64,000 bases of DNA from Anseranas semipalmata. Lineage: Eukaryota; Chordata; Aves; Anseriformes; Anseranatidae. Where the stretch lies: positions 865,905 to 929,904 of the forward strand of contig VXAA01000173.1 in NCBI GenBank assembly GCA_013399115.1. The letters are read 5' to 3'. Of this stretch, positions 32,223 to 45,878 are shown one piece after another. A model generated the notes under the pieces. The model did not search any database. It saw only the letters and a program-made list of their open reading frames with translations, and was not told the origin of the DNA. A program made the position numbers and the translations under genes. Numbering within the stretch: position 1 is the first letter of the stretch; every line of letters begins with the position of its first letter.

Positions 32223-32313
32223 TGCCTCAGTTTCTCCTTTCCTATGAAATGGGATATCTCCGTCTCAGCTATTCTGTCACTTTACTGATGCTGATAAAAT
32301 GTTAATGCTCGTA
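32223..32313 (+). repeat. MIR-like relic
   Basis: TGCCTCAGTTTCTCCTTTCCTATGAAATGGGATATCTC matches the forward MIR core, with a decayed tail ending near AATGTTAATGCTCGTAAGG. Confidence 0.55.
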
Positions 32314-35300
32314 AGGGAGGCATTAATGGAGCTTTATTGTTGGTTAAGCTTTGTCCTGTGTATCTGGACTGGGGAGAAAAGTCTCCCTGCTGCTCTCCCT
32401 TGGTATTTTTTCATAGCCAGTCACGTCCCCGACAGCTCGACAGCTTTTCCGGGGGGAACCACTGTCTTCTGCTTTTTCCCTGGGAGGACATGCAGGAAAG
32501 AAGAGCTATGATTTAACAGCAGAGCAAAGTGCTCAAAGCCCCACAAACGTGTGGAGATTAAATGCCTCCCCCCACCTGGATTCCCAAGTCACTTGCAGAG
32601 TCTCAGCATGCCGTTTCTGGAGCACAATTATGTCTGGAAAGAACCTATCTGGCTATTATACAGCACAGGGCATATTTTAAGTCCTTTCTTCTTCCTATTA
32701 TCCCCCTTTTCAAGATCTTTCTCTCTTTGATTTATGGATTTGGAGACCATCTTTAATTATATCCCTTGAACAGCTGCCTGAAGCAACGCTCACTAGGAGT
32801 GAGACAGATGCAGCGTGCAGCCCCCCTGGGTTTTGCCTTGCAACATGCTGTGTGGAATGACCATTAATACCCGGCGTGAATGGCATGGTTTCCTGTTGCC
32901 ATGCTATTTGGGCTATGAACACGTTCAGATCTGCTTGTGCATGCACACAGACTCCATCATGCACACATGCTTGTAGACATTTTCGCTCTGCTCCATAGCC
33001 AGTACACCAGAGTGACTCTTGCAAGGGGCATATTAGACACAAAGTCTTCCAGTGAGGGAAGTCGCTCTGGATGAAATGCCTAAAGGCATTTGCAGTGCTA
33101 GGAAATAAGGGCTCACTAATTTCCTTTAACATTTATGCTCAAAGATGAATGGCGATGATGAAAATCTGTCACAGTGCAGACAGGTCTGCATTCTCCCTTG
33201 GTACTGTTTTGCAAGCACCATGAAGTCCAGTTTGGGTCTGGACACTCAGCTTTCCCTCTCTTAAGCTGCTTTGTAAGGCTCTGTCAAAATTCCAGGCAAA
33301 GGTGGGACTGTCACGTCCGAGTGTGAGGCCGAGGAGGGCATATCCAGCTGTCTCGGGCTCTGGGGTAGAGCAGCAGCTTGCACTTCCCTCTCACTAAGCT
33401 GCTGGAGATGTAGTTGTCTGATCAGCCCCCACCAAAGCATGAGCTGCTGTAGGGTCACACCAGCAGCAGCACCGCCATCCTTGCAAGCTGGATTAGAGCT
33501 CCCACATGTTTACACATGTGCAGTTTAACCTCTCGCTGAAGTATGGATGGGGTCTATGTCTCCATCACCATACCGATGCATCCACTTACGGGAACATCTG
33601 AGAGCCAGGTCTCTAGGCTGAAAGTCCGACTTGCGCAGGCCTTGTCCTCCCCATTGACTGAGGGATCATCTTCTACTGTACATGGGAGGATGCAAAACTG
33701 GAGCTTCTACCTTTTCTGTCTATGAGAACATCCTATTTCAGCTCCCTTAAATAATTTCATACAAAAAAAGCTTGCAACAGCTTTCCCTTGGAAGTAGGGA
33801 GATTATTGTCAAAGCCTCAGAAAACCCCTTTGATGTGGGGCGGGCAACTGGGAGAGATGGTAATGAGATGCTGGGACAACTTCAATCACTAGTGAGGGAG
33901 ATCAGCAGTTCTGAAGCTGACAGAGCAGCACATTGCAAGGACTATCACGCTGTCAGCTCTACACTGACAGACCAAAGGGGTAAGGAAATGGCTGATTAAA
34001 AGCTTACAGACGCCCCAGACTTTACTGCTTTAGGGACATGGCTCTGAAGGAAGTTCTGAGCTTGCAAATTTCTGGAAACACTTCTTTTTGGTTAGCAACT
34101 GAGGGAGCAAACATTCATTCCATTAGCAGATCATATTCTTATGTCCACCTGACTGATGCTGGTATGCTGCAGGACTCCAGAGTCCCTATCTCCCTGTTTA
34201 AATTGTAAATTATTTGGGACAGGAAATCTGTCCTCTTCTTGCACAGCTCAAAATAGAAAGGGATTTCAGTCCTGGGTGGAGCATATTGATATCACAGTTA
34301 TAAATACAATGCTAGCGACGGAACTCTCTGGTAAAATGGCTTTGTGCCCAGCCACATTAAGGTCTTTAATTTAAGCAAAAGAAGTAATGAACTAGATCTG
34401 AAACTGCAGATAGAGATTGTTTCCAGGTCCTGCTTATTAACATTCAGCTTCACCTCCCTCGTGTTGCCAATCACAGGCCACTTCTGTGGCTATTACTGCA
34501 AGAACTTACATGGAAATGCTGTTTTAGGGACCCATTCTAAGCTATTTCCCAGCTGGAGACGAGCAGGGGCAGCCCACACTTGCCCCCCGGATACGTCACC
34601 CGCTGCAGCTCAAGAACAGATGCATTAGCCGCTTCCTGATATTTAACCTGACCTTTCCCATCTTTCATGTCTCGCATAAATACTCCTACTGCTATTTCTT
34701 TCCGGGGCCAATGGGTACAGTAAAGTATCTTGCCACTTGCAAATCCCATAATCTGGAGGCAATTTGACCTAGTGTAATGGCATGAGCTTGTCTCAGGAAT
34801 TCTGCTAACGTTATGTGATGGTAAATGGTTTGCTTACCTTCTCCTAGCATCTGTCTAGACAAGAAACTTTCCCAGATAGTGGTTACCTTCTGTGTAGCTC
34901 CCATAAAAATAGTAAAGATGCTAAATACAGTCCCCAAGCCAAATTCCTCTGTGGCATAGCTCTACTGGAACCTCAATAGGCAGGATCAGAGTTCAGCATC
35001 CTCTGCTGAATAAGGCAGAAGGACACAGCTGAGTTTTGAGCTGGGCTAAATATTGAAGGTCTGACTGTAAATCAGAAATAGAGATTATGCGCCAGACAGA
35101 TTTTTTTTTTCTTTTCTTAACAAAAGTACTGCTGGCAACTCAAAAGTACCATCGGGAATCTTGCCTGTTGCAAGCATGGCACTGGTGAGAATAACAAAGA
35201 AATTATATTTCTGTGGCTAGGGTTGCTACTCAATAAAATTTAAGAAGAGACTCTAGCTTCTCACTAGAAAGTACCATTTTTACCTTTTTATTCTTTTTTA

Positions 35301-36608
35301 ATGAAACCATTTCTTCATGAAAGAGAAGAGAATTGCTTTTTTCCTAAGTGGACATTTTCATGAAAAAATAATTTCCAAGTTTTCATTATATTTTTGAACA
35401 AGGACTCAAAAGTGAAACATTTGTTTCCTCCCCTGACACTCTGCAAAAGGGAAACAATAGGAGAAAAACAGAGGAAAAATTGAATTCTCAACACATTTTT
35501 GTGGACAAACAAGAAACATGTAAAAGCTTGCTCATTTTTGAGATGCCAGGAATTAGAGTGGCATTTTTGTAACTCCTCAAAAACCAAAATGAATTATTTT
35601 GGGTGAATTTCAGCTCTAACTCCCCAGCAACCCAGACTGACCAGTAAGAGGCGAGGAGGAGCAATGGGGCTTTGCTGACAGGCAGACCTCGTTACCCCTC
35701 CCAAGCGCTCAGGAGGACTCTGTTAAGTTGCTGATTGCTGCTGAGGCAGTAGGGGTTGTTCTTGTTTTTTTTTTTTTTTGTCTGTGATGAATAGTATGGG
35801 TTGAGTTTGGTTTTGCTCAGAAAAGAAAGTAGCTTTGGTCTTGCTGGAGCTCTGTGGCAATGAAATCTACTGTTGCACATGGTGTGCTCCTGCTCCTTGC
35901 CTTCTCTGCTGCTCAGCTTGCTGCTTTGAGCTTTCTGTGTACTTGTGAAGGCGAGTTCAGTGCCTTCTTGTACCTTGCTTCCTCTGGGAAAAGAGCAACA
36001 GCCATGGAGGAGAAAGGAGGTAAGGAAAACCGGGTATAATTTGCCTGTTGCGCTTGTAGTGGTCTGCAGAAAGACAGTTGGCTTTTTCCTGAGGCCTCAA
36101 GCCTCTGAGGCATTGCTGTTTGCTCCTTAGGGTACCCAGTGATGGTGCCCTTCTTGAGGCAGGATTTGTCCATGCCCTGTGTTGTGGTGCAGGTAACCAG
36201 CAGGTTACAAACCTATTGTGGTTGCTTAAAATAGCTTGCTGTGTTTTAGAGTCTGGTTGTGCTACTTGTTGTTTGGGTGAACGATGTTTGCATTAGCATC
36301 AGGCACTGATCAAATGCATGTTGTGTCTCTGCTAATAGATGCCTCACTAAGTGATCCCAGTTTCCTGCACTAAAATATGTAGTATGGGGGAGTCTAAAAG
36401 TTATACTCTGCTCCATGTGCATGGTTCTTGCTAACAATACTGACTTGCTGGCCCCAAAGCCCCTTTTGCCCCTACCCCTCCTTTAGTAGGCTGTATGTTC
36501 CTCAAAGTATGCCTCGGTCACAGCATGCAGCAGTCCTACAACCTGTGTCTAATGCAGCATGTGTTATGATTTTGTGCTTCAAAATATTTCATATGGCTGG
36601 CTGATGTC

Positions 36609-36672
36609 ACTATCCCTGTTTGTAAAGATGGAGAAACTGAAGCACAGAGCAGAAAAATAAGTAAGAGCTCAA
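36609..36672 (-). repeat. MIR-like relic
   Basis: CTATCCCTGTTTGTAAAGATGGAGAAACTGAAGCACAGAGCAG is close to the reverse-complement MIR core (CATTTTACAGATGAGGAAACTGAGGCACAGAG). Confidence 0.6.
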
Positions 36673-37361
36673 AACAAGTCTGGTGGGAAACTTACAGTGT
36701 GACATCCCTGCTCTGAGTTCTGTGTCCTCTCTAATAATGTTGCTGACCTCCTCCTCAACTGCTGACCGGGAGTGTAATAGCACCCCACCACCACCCCCAA
36801 AACTGCATATTGGCTATTCAGGTGCTGTAGAAACAAACACACGTGCCTGGCCTAAAGAGCTAACGAGATATCAGCCCACCTGCTTGTCATCCTACATGGG
36901 GCACAGCTGGGCTGCTTGCCCCGCACTGCCTGTCTTTATTAGGGGGGGAGCTGGGGCACAGAGCTCACGTGGGTCGTCTCAGGGGCTTGCCAAATCCCTG
37001 CTGTGCGAACATCAGGTAGATAGATGCTTGTTGGACATTGTGCAGTGCTTTTAGTGAGAGATACCCAGGTCCTTGCTCATGTCTCGGCATAACTGGCATT
37101 GAAGTGATTTCTGGGGTTTCTGCTCTTTTTTTGGTACCAAAAGGGCAGCACCTTTCACAGGCCTTGTCTCTGCAGTGTGTCTCCTGTGTCCATCTGTCTC
37201 ATTGTCCTTCTCTAGACACTCAGAAGCACTCATCTCATCTTTTTCCTCTCAAATTCAGTACGAAGCTGTCTTTCATGCTGCTGAAATCTCTGACACAAAA
37301 TTTCCATCCTGCTGGGATAATTAACCTTTCTGCTTTTCCAGTATTTGCAGTTAGTAGGTAG

Positions 37362-37410
37362 TTTTTTTTCTTTCTTTCTTTTTCTTTTTCTTTTTCTTTT
37401 CTTTTTTTTA
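37362..37410. repeat. Pyrimidine tract, TTTC and TTTTTC repeats
   Basis: Roughly 48 bases consist only of T and C, as TTTC then TTTTTC units. It is simple-sequence DNA. Confidence 0.9.
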
Positions 37411-37703
37411 ATTGAGGCTCCATCATCTGACTGTCCTGGTCCATAGGCACCCCCTTCGTTGCGGCCTCAGCCGGGGTCTGATGTAGCATCAGACATCAGC
37501 CCAGTGGGAGTCACAACAGAGACACTGAATGCCCCTTGTTAGTAACTCGCGTGCAGTTAAAGCGTGATGGCCTAGTTGAGGGCAAGGACTAAAGAGGTGC
37601 CCACTTGCCTTTGTCCCAGGTGAAGGACCAGGGGTCTAGTAGGTGCTGCCACAGTCAGATGCTTCTTCAGTCTAGGTGTAGGGAAGTTCGGGATTTAGGA
37701 GAA

Positions 37704-37760
37704 TTGACCCAGGCTCTGCCACTGGCTGGTTGCTTATGCAGGATCACAAAGTGATTTCTC
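37704..37760 (+). repeat. MIR-like relic (5' core)
   Basis: GAATTGACCCAGGCTCTGCCACTGGCTGGTTGCTTATGCAGG resembles the MIR segment reading CCCGGCTCTGCCACTTACTAGCTGTGTGACC. The homologous middle has decayed. Confidence 0.4.
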
Positions 37761-39679
37761 AGTAGGTCAAACACATGCTTCTAGAGGGTGTCACACATGT
37801 ATCTGTGCCAGACAGAGGAAGAGACGCTTTACTAGGTTGATCATATGCTTTCTCTTTGCAATTCAGTGGGGCTGAAGTGTGCCTTTGGGTGCCTTTTCTT
37901 CTGGCCCCGGTGTGAGGTCCTTCCTGTATGTTCAGGAAGCACCAACCACCCCTCCTGAAAACAGCAACCCCCGAAATAACCAAGAACAGGCAATCCAACC
38001 TGCCCTTCTCAGTCCTTTGATCTTTAGCAAAGAGTTAATAGCGGAGTCAGCTCAGCCACAAGGTTTTGCTTTATGAAATTATTTCAAGTTGATCACAGTG
38101 CATTATGAAGGGTTTCTAGTCATTAATGGGAACTGAGTTCCTACTGTATGAAGATTAATTTCCTGCATCAGCCTTCTATTGGGTGAATAAGACACGTGAA
38201 GATGCAGGCAGTCGGCTATTAGCATGTTTATCAGGATAAATAGCATGCTGGAAGAACGCTTGTGTAGAGTGGCGGCTCTATTTCTTTGCAGATGATACAA
38301 GCAGGATTTAAGAATATGAAGTGTTTGGCCAGGAGCTAGGCCAAGCAAGGGGGTCTCTAAAACGGTGTTGTGGGATTGCACACCATGATATGGGTTTCTG
38401 TTGTGTAAATACGTAACTTTAAAGGGCTAAGCTGCTGGTTTGTGCTGTGAAGCACCGAGCTCCTCTCGTTGTCCCGTGCTCAGTCCTGCCTCTGCCTTGC
38501 CTCTGGCTCCTTATCTATTTCCAGTCTTCAAACTTCTCGTTGCTGTCCAAGTTTCTACCTCTAGGCTTATCTACATTTCCTTTTCCAGAGGGAGTTGGAT
38601 CTGTCTGTCTTCCCAGTTTCCTTTGCTTGTCCTGCCTAAATTCTCCATAGCCATGATCTCCAGTCTGACTCTATGGGGAGAGTACTCCATGCTCCCATTT
38701 TTTTCTCCTCGGCGCTCTGCTCAGCTATTTCCAGTTCCCTCCTTTCCCCCATACATTCTGCAGGTTCCCATCAGATCTCGTTATTCCTAGACCCACGTCT
38801 CCTCGCCTTTGTCTAGGATCAGATCTATGCTGAGGGGGGCCCAGCCAGGAGACTGCGGGAATGGGGGTGCTCTCTGGTGTCTTTTCAAGGGTTTTGCTCG
38901 CTGAGGGAGACAGGTGTGTTGGCATTGCTGTTTGAAGGGGGGGGAAACTGATGCTATTTTGGAAGCTAATGAAAGCTTAAAGACAAATCCTACTTCAGGA
39001 TGCGGTGCTTTGTGTGGGCACAGCAGACAAGCAGGCATGTCTGGACGCAGACTGGGAGCTAGCTGACGGTGCTTCTTTGCCCGACAGATGCGATCGATCT
39101 CTGGCTGATGGTTGAGGCTTTGTTAGGGAACCCCGTTGTACTTTCTGGGTGAGCTAGGCGATATTTGCTGTGCATCTCCACCGTTAAGGTTTTATGGAAG
39201 CCTCGTTCTGTTTAATGTAGCTGTAGTTGAGTTATAAATTAATAATCCCTGCTGCTGGGACTGCTGTGTAGCAAGATGGCTTTCTTGAATGTATGTGTAA
39301 ATAATTCATGCTATTAAATTAGTTGTGTTCCCTGTCCGCAGCGCGTTTACCTGCTGTGACTACAAATATTCCTCTATACAGTTAGAGTAGGTGTCAGAAT
39401 ATGCCAAGCGTGAGAGGTTCCTGCCTGTCGGAAAGAGCCTTTACCCCTTGTTAAATGGATCAGGAAACTCTTCTGACAGAGCGCACCAGAAAAGTCTGGC
39501 TTGTTAAACGTGACACCCTTTGCAGAAATATACCTGCTTAGACAAAATTTTCGTCTTGGGCTTTTAGATCATAGGAAGGTTCAGGTTTCATGAGATGGGC
39601 TTTCCTTGTAAATCACAGTTTTGGATCTTTTTCAAGCCCTCAGGCTCTCTTTTAAGAGCTGCACTGGAATGATTTCACC

Positions 39680-39740
39680 AGTCTGTGCCTCAGTTTCCCT
39701 ACCTGTAAAACAGCAGCAGTAGGCATTCTTCGCTGCCTCA
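39680..39740 (+). repeat. MIR-like relic
   Basis: AGTCTGTGCCTCAGTTTCCCTACCTGTAAAACAGCAGCAG is a near match to the MIR core CTGTGCCTCAGTTTCCTCATCTGTAAAATGGGG. Confidence 0.65.
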
Positions 39741-42700
39741 CATGCAAATTCTGGAGGTTTTCCAACATACTGTTTCTATTAAAATCCCCCCTATGTTTCT
39801 TTGGGAAGCAGCTATCACAGAAATAGAAAATAGTCCCCTTCAATCTCTGGTTTCAGTCAGCTGCACAGGCATCAGCCATTCTGTGCTGCAGCAAACAGAG
39901 CTGCTAATGACACGAGTCCTCCATAGATGAAATAAAAAAGGGTACAAAGGAAAAGAGGGGGAGAAAAAATAACCTTGAGTCCAAAAGCTGTTGTTTGGAG
40001 TTTTACTGCATAGCCTCTAAAATGTTTGCGTCTTTTTGGCACTACCTGATGTTGTTCCTGAGAGCTTTGATGATGCTGTATTGCTTCTGTGCTAGCAGAT
40101 GGTCTTAGACCACACTAATATTGTCTTTGTTGGTCTAATGTTGTCAATTCTTATTTGTTTTTCCTCAGCCTTGCTGCTGCTCTTGTCCTTATGTGATGAT
40201 CCAGAGCAAGACATGAGGGAATCCAGGGAGGACTGTGTTGTAATATCTTCCATCTTCTCCTGACATACCAGAAACTTGATCACCTGACTGTAAGTAAGAT
40301 AAATTCACTTTTATACAGCATACACAGCCTGTAAATTTGTTTTATTGCCAAGTTATCATCATATACGATCTGGAAGCAATTGAAGAATTTTGTTTTAGCT
40401 GTATCTATAAATATTGATGAGAACTCTGAAACCAGTTTTTGTGTAGAAAATACCTACATTTATATTGGACGCAAATACATGTAGAGAAGATGATATTCCT
40501 TAAACTCCTGCTTTAGTCTATTTAGAAGACATTTCAAGCAAGGACGTCTCTGTATATAAATAACAAGTACTATTAGTTTGGGACCAAAACATATCAGCAT
40601 ATTGGAAATCACTAATGGGAGATGTAAAGGTTTTTGCTGTAATGTTTAATGGGACTTTGGATAAATGTTGCAATGGAAGGAAAACAAGAAAGAAGTAGTC
40701 ATATAGTTGCGTGAGCTGAAGAAAATGAGATAGGTGCTTAGTAACTCTGAAAGAACTTTGAGCTCTTAAACTTTGCTTTTAGGAAAGTTTTGATTGTTCT
40801 TTTTCTTGGTTAAAAGAGAGGTCTCTGTTAGCCTGAATATTGAATATCTGTTATCCTAAATATTGAAGGAACTGATTTTGTTGTGATTCTAAATTAGGCA
40901 CCTTTCTAGCCCCAATTTTCCTAGCAATTAATGTGTTTGTTCTGGTTGAGCTTTATACTGGGATTTGCAAATGCCCGGTCTGCCTTGCAAATGTTCCTGG
41001 AAGTGGAAAGGAGTGGCCGCTCCAGGTTGGAAGGGCTGCATGGTAAGACACATTTTGTCGCAGTCGGTCAATTGGAGGCAGAGACAGAAGGAGGCAAACG
41101 GATGGAGCGATTGCTCACAAGTGAGAAAATGGCTTATAATATCTCCTTTTAAAGATGTTGCAAGCAAGCAAAGGAATGGTTTATTGAGACACCACAGGCA
41201 GAGATGAGTAATTTCTCAAATACCCAGCCCCTCCCTCCTTGCTTTGGATGGCCGATTGGTGTGTTGCTTTGGTTTTGATGCTGCATTTCAGGAGACTTCC
41301 TCTAGCTGTAGTTCTAGCAGTTGTGTGATGCTGCTTCCACAAAACATGCGGTATAATGAAACATGAAGTATTTGCTTCTTCCCTAACCTATTTAAATGAC
41401 TTGATTAACATTGAATTTTACTGAGCATGTCAGGATTGGAGACGCACCGTAAGAGAGAAATATAATCTAATAGGAAGGAATACACCGCTCTGGAGTAGTC
41501 AAGCTGTGAGATAAAAAATGTGGTTTAAAACAGACAGATGAACTGATGCACTGAGGAAGGAAGTTATCCCGCTCTTCTCTGTTTCTGTCCCCCTACCCTG
41601 CCCCCCAGAAAAGAAAAAAGAAAAAGCTGAAATTCCTTCCACAACTTGAAACATTATGGCAATATTCAAATGTCATAACCAGTGTGCATCTTTTGCAAAG
41701 ATTAAAAGGAATAACAAAGTTAAAGGTGATGGAAATAGATGGATGATGTGGTGGGGCGGTGTGCAGGGGGAGAGTCAGCTGGGATTGAGATGTATGTAAC
41801 CTTAAAATATATTGATCAAATGTATGAATGTGTCTTGGTGTCCTCTGGGCTGTGGGAGTTCCCAGACTGTTTGCCTTGAAATGGAAACAATTTAATCTTT
41901 AAAAATAATAATGAAAGAGCAAACTGTAAATGAGACCTTCTGGCAGACTGACGGGGCTGCAGTCCCAGAGGTAGACACACATGCTAAGATGACAAATGAG
42001 GTCATTAGAGTAAATAGTGTAAATTGAGTTTTGGCAGTGGGTAGGAATCCTTATTATGATGGAGGGCATTAATATGGAAAAAAAGAAAAGGGGTGGAAGA
42101 ATTCACTGGTGACAAGCTTATCTGGGGCAGAGAAGCAGTGTAATTTTGTAGCAGTTCCAGCTATCTACTTCATTGCATGGCAGAGAGCCCATTTAATTTA
42201 GCAGGGACTTCAGCAGGGCTTGTTTTAGAAATGTATTAAAGATTATAAAGTGTCACCTCACTAAATAGCATCCGGGATGCTACTTAACTTAGTCCGAGAT
42301 GTTCTTTACTCATTCAGCTTGTTCTGTGACTTCACATTAGCAGCACAGTGTTGCTTTGCATACAGATCTTCTTTTTTTCGAGGGTTTCTTAGTATGGATG
42401 TTTCAAACCTGATCTCTCGATGTCATTCTTTGAGTATGGGAAGTACAGAACAGTGTTAAAGGGCTGTGGTAGTCTGTTCTCACTGAGTGACCACGTAGGG
42501 ACCTCTGGATCTGTACATCTGGTCTTCTGACCTGCCCTGTTGGGTGCTGGTGACAGACAATGGGATCATCTTGCTCAGCACAAGAGCTTCTAGCAGGTAG
42601 TTGTCATGGGTGCTTAAGGTCATCATGACTTTTTAAAGTTACTGGGCTTTTCTTACAGCTGTGGTGGGAATTACTGAGTAATTTATAACCCTCTGTCCAG

Positions 42701-42855
42701 AATGTTTGTGGGTTATTTTTTTCCCTTTTTTTCTTTTTTTCACTTGGTCAATCGATACTGAAATAAAGCATTATTCTGGTAAGATCAGATGCAGCTTGCA
42801 GGTTAGGGCATTGCCTGGGGAATCTTGAGCCCTGAGCAGTAGTATTTCCCTCTGC

Positions 42856-42955
42856 TACTGGCCTTTTTGTGGCCTTGGGGACATCTGTGTCCCAATTTCC
42901 CCACCTGTACAATGGAACTAGTGGTACTTGCTTAACTTATGTAAGGGCACCTTAC
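42856..42955 (+). repeat. MIR-like relic
   Basis: TGTGTCCCAATTTCCCCACCTGTACAATGGAACTAGTGGTACTTGCTTAACTTATG follows the MIR order of CTCAGTTTCCCCATCTGTAAAATGGG, ATAATAGTACCTACC and a decayed tail. Confidence 0.6.
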
Positions 42956-43257
42956 AAGATGTTACTAATTATGTGGAAGTTCATATGTTCCTATTAATAC
43001 ACTAGTTCTATATTTCCAGTTCTCTGAAGTTCAGTTTCTGTGCTCATCCTAACGTGAGAATAAATTATTTGTGAAATGCAGTTTGGATTTGTGAAATACA
43101 AATTTCGGTGTCATGCTATCTACTCTCAAAGCGTTTGTGCGTAGAGCCAGGTTTTTCTACCGACTCCTGAAACATCCAGCGTAGATAAGAGCCTACTGGG
43201 GCTGGGCTTTATATGAACATACTTGTAAGTGATGATGTACCTACCCTGACAGTAAGC

Positions 43258-43320
43258 AAAGGCACAAAGATTTGGTGACTCAGCCAAGGGTAACCAGCAG
43301 GCAGTGAGAGCGGCATGCAA
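43258..43320 (-). repeat. MIR-like relic
   Basis: AAAGGCACAAAGATTTGGTGACTCAGCCAAGGGTAACCAGCAGGCAGTGAGAG resembles the reverse-complement MIR segment GGCACAGAGAGGTTAAGTGACTTGCCCAAGGTCACACAGC. It lies about 300 bases from the forward-oriented relic at 42.9 kb. Confidence 0.55.
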
Positions 43321-45878
43321 GAAAGGACAGAGCTCTGCTGCGACTGCTGGTTAGCAACAGCAAACGCACAGCTTAGGGTCTTGTACACTGATGTAAGTGT
43401 GAATGCTGCTGGTGACCGATGGTACAAGTAGATTCCCTTGTGTTTAGCATTGTAAGGCAAGGCCAGCACGGAAGGAACAAATCCCAGTGTTAGTCTGGAT
43501 AGTAATGACAATGGAAACTGATAGCATTAGCTAATAATACAGGATGGGATTAATAGAGAGGGCTGTTGTGCACTGAAACATACTTTTCCTACTTGGCTTG
43601 CAAAGGAAGATGTTCCTTTAATGGCATATTTATCTCGAACCTCTCCAAAAGCAGCTGCTGTTATATTTTACAACGCGCCTTGTAAAAAAAGGAGACAACA
43701 GAAATTTACCTCCTCTGCCCAGGAAATGCAGATCTCTTTTGAACCCGTCATCGCGCGGTAATACCGATTTGCATGGACTGTTAAAAGGACAAGCACCAAA
43801 GCTGCTTGCGATGCTGAGCATGGCATTGCAGTCGTGGGAAGGAGGGAAGCTGAAGGCTTAAGGACAGTTCAGGGTATTTGCATGAACATGCTCTAGTGGT
43901 TTTGGAGTTGGTAATCTCCAGAAATGCATTTCACACTAGCTTCTCTTATGACTGCAGCAGGATGAAGTAATACTTCTAGAGGTTTTTGTTGCATACAATT
44001 GAAGAAATGCTGTAGGAGAGGTGGAGGATGAGCAGGGAAATGGGATGTGAAGGAGCTCAAGTAGCACTTAAATCACGAGAGCCCAGGCATCAGGATCGAG
44101 CTGTACCGGGTAGTGCTGTACGGTCTCTGAAAGCGGTATTCGCTTAAAGACTGGAGGGACTGGTAACGCGGCCAGCCCCGTGTGTCTGCTGCCGCTGGTG
44201 GGACGTGCACCCAGAGGACTTTTACCTTCGACATGCGGTATGGAAGGCTCTGCGATATCATTATCACACGGAGCGTGGGGCAGGCTGTGGAGTGACTTTC
44301 AGGTCTCTTGTCACAGAGCTCATCGCTATTAAAATGTGACACAGGGCAAGGGGCTTGTCCCCCCCAGCCTGTGTTTCTTGCCTTTCAGCAGATCAGGGTG
44401 GGACTGCTGCACAGTGCCAGCCCATGTGCTGTTGATGGTCGATGCAAACTGTAGCAAGTTGCAAAATCGTTTTGCTCTTTCTGCAGGCAGGAAGCCCTCA
44501 GAGCAATAAATGCTTGCAGCAGGTGCGCAGCTGTAGTTTTCCTCCCATTTCCCCAGTGCAAGCCCAGCGTGGGTGCTTGCAGGGCAGTAAGAGGATGCTA
44601 AAAGCTTGCTTGGGGTTCTCCCTTTTGCAACTTCAGGAGAGACGTGCCTGCTTGGCTTGTGTTGAGCTGCGTGTGCTCCGGTTCGGTGCAGTGCCGGGGG
44701 GCTCAGAGGGCAGGACGTGATGCTTCCACACCACTCTGGCATTAGTCCGGGTTGCTTTCCTTGGTTACTGCCTTGCAACCCTTCACCCGTGTGCGCTTGG
44801 CCAGCGTGCGAGCGCTGGCGGCCTCCGCGTGTGCACAGGGACATGGAGCAGCCTTGGTGTGGCAGCTGCCGGGTCTGCTTCATCCCCGTACACGCTTCTT
44901 GCTGTGACACCCCCAGTGTCGGGCACCGGCGGCTCGTTTCGACAAAGCCCCAGTGAGACATGAATCATTGTCTCTGAAGTTTGATAGCTAATTTGCTTAG
45001 TGCTTCCTTCTTAATTACTGCAGAGGGAAAGTCTGCTCTGCCTTGCTGGGAGTGGCTAAATACAACCTGAACTGAAGTCAGAGGGCAGTAAATGCTTCTT
45101 GAAAATGGGGAAAATGCTGACTTTGGGAGGCTCGGCTGGCCTTCTGCTCCACTCGGGTCACAAATCCCCACTACACAAAGCGTGGGGGGTCTTGTCGCTG
45201 GGAAAGGATGTTATTGCACGATTATGGGAAATCTGCATGGTTTTGTAGCAAAAGTGTGATGGGTGGGCGTTATTAGTGATCAGAGCTTTGTCTGTCATGA
45301 TGAGAAGTGGGAAACTGAGCAGAAATTGAAGATCAGCCCCCAGCTGTGAGCATCTGAAGCTGTCTCCACGCTCTGCGGGTTCAGGAGGAATTCAAAGTCT
45401 GTCTTAACGCCGTTATTATTAGTTAGAGACAACTAAATGCTGGGAAAATGTTTCTAGAATATTGATAAAACAGCTCTGTTTTCTTTTGCCAAGAAATGTT
45501 CAAAACCTTTTATGCTGGAGAAAAACAGTCATTGGAAGAAAAAAGAAATGTTTGCCTCTTCTGTAAATGGAACTCCAGCCACCTCCCTCGCGCCCGCGCA
45601 GGAGCCTGCAGTTGTGCTTAGGCGGTAGGAGACCAAAAAAGTGGCTCCAGTGACACGAATCCCCAAACAGCAAATGTTGCTTGAATAATAGATTGATTTG
45701 CTTATGAGTGCTTTTCCCTAAGCAATACACATCAATAACTAATTATTTGCAGGAATAATTTTGCAAATTTCCCGTCATAAATAAATTCAAGAAAATTGTA
45801 AGGTGCTCCAACCCATTTGTGAACAGAAAGAGGTAAAACTAATTATTCTCTTAGCTCAGATACTAATAGGCACATTAC

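Larger units (their letters stand above)
16564..35600. other. Non-coding interval after KCNJ5, no gene recognised
   Basis: About 19 kb of AT-leaning sequence has no frame that resembles a known protein. The longest frame is 177 codons on the - strand (24350-24883). A 300-bp segment at 28765-29064 is open on both strands. It contains purine-rich tracts, a GTAG microsatellite, two hairpins, two sauropsid-type repeat fragments and MIR-like relics, listed separately. Long non-coding RNA or enhancers cannot be excluded. Confidence 0.5.

Noticed and set aside
36181..36296. Cysteine-rich frame ending CATCCLGERCLH, suggestive of a Ly6/uPAR domain end
   Set aside because: The spacing of the other cysteines does not fit the three-finger fold, the usual Asp-x-Cys-Asn ending is missing, and the DNA is simply TGT/TGC-rich.
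37174..37361. Frame CVSCVHLSHCPSL after a good acceptor, considered as a next exon for the 35.9-kb signal-peptide frame
   Set aside because: The phase would fit, but the product has no coherent domain and the intervening 1 kb offers many equal choices, so the join is unsupported.
44329..44961. 210-codon open frame on the - strand
   Set aside because: It lies in GC-rich DNA where stop codons are rare. The composition is cysteine-, glycine-, serine- and histidine-rich with no domain, and overlapping frames exist on the + strand.
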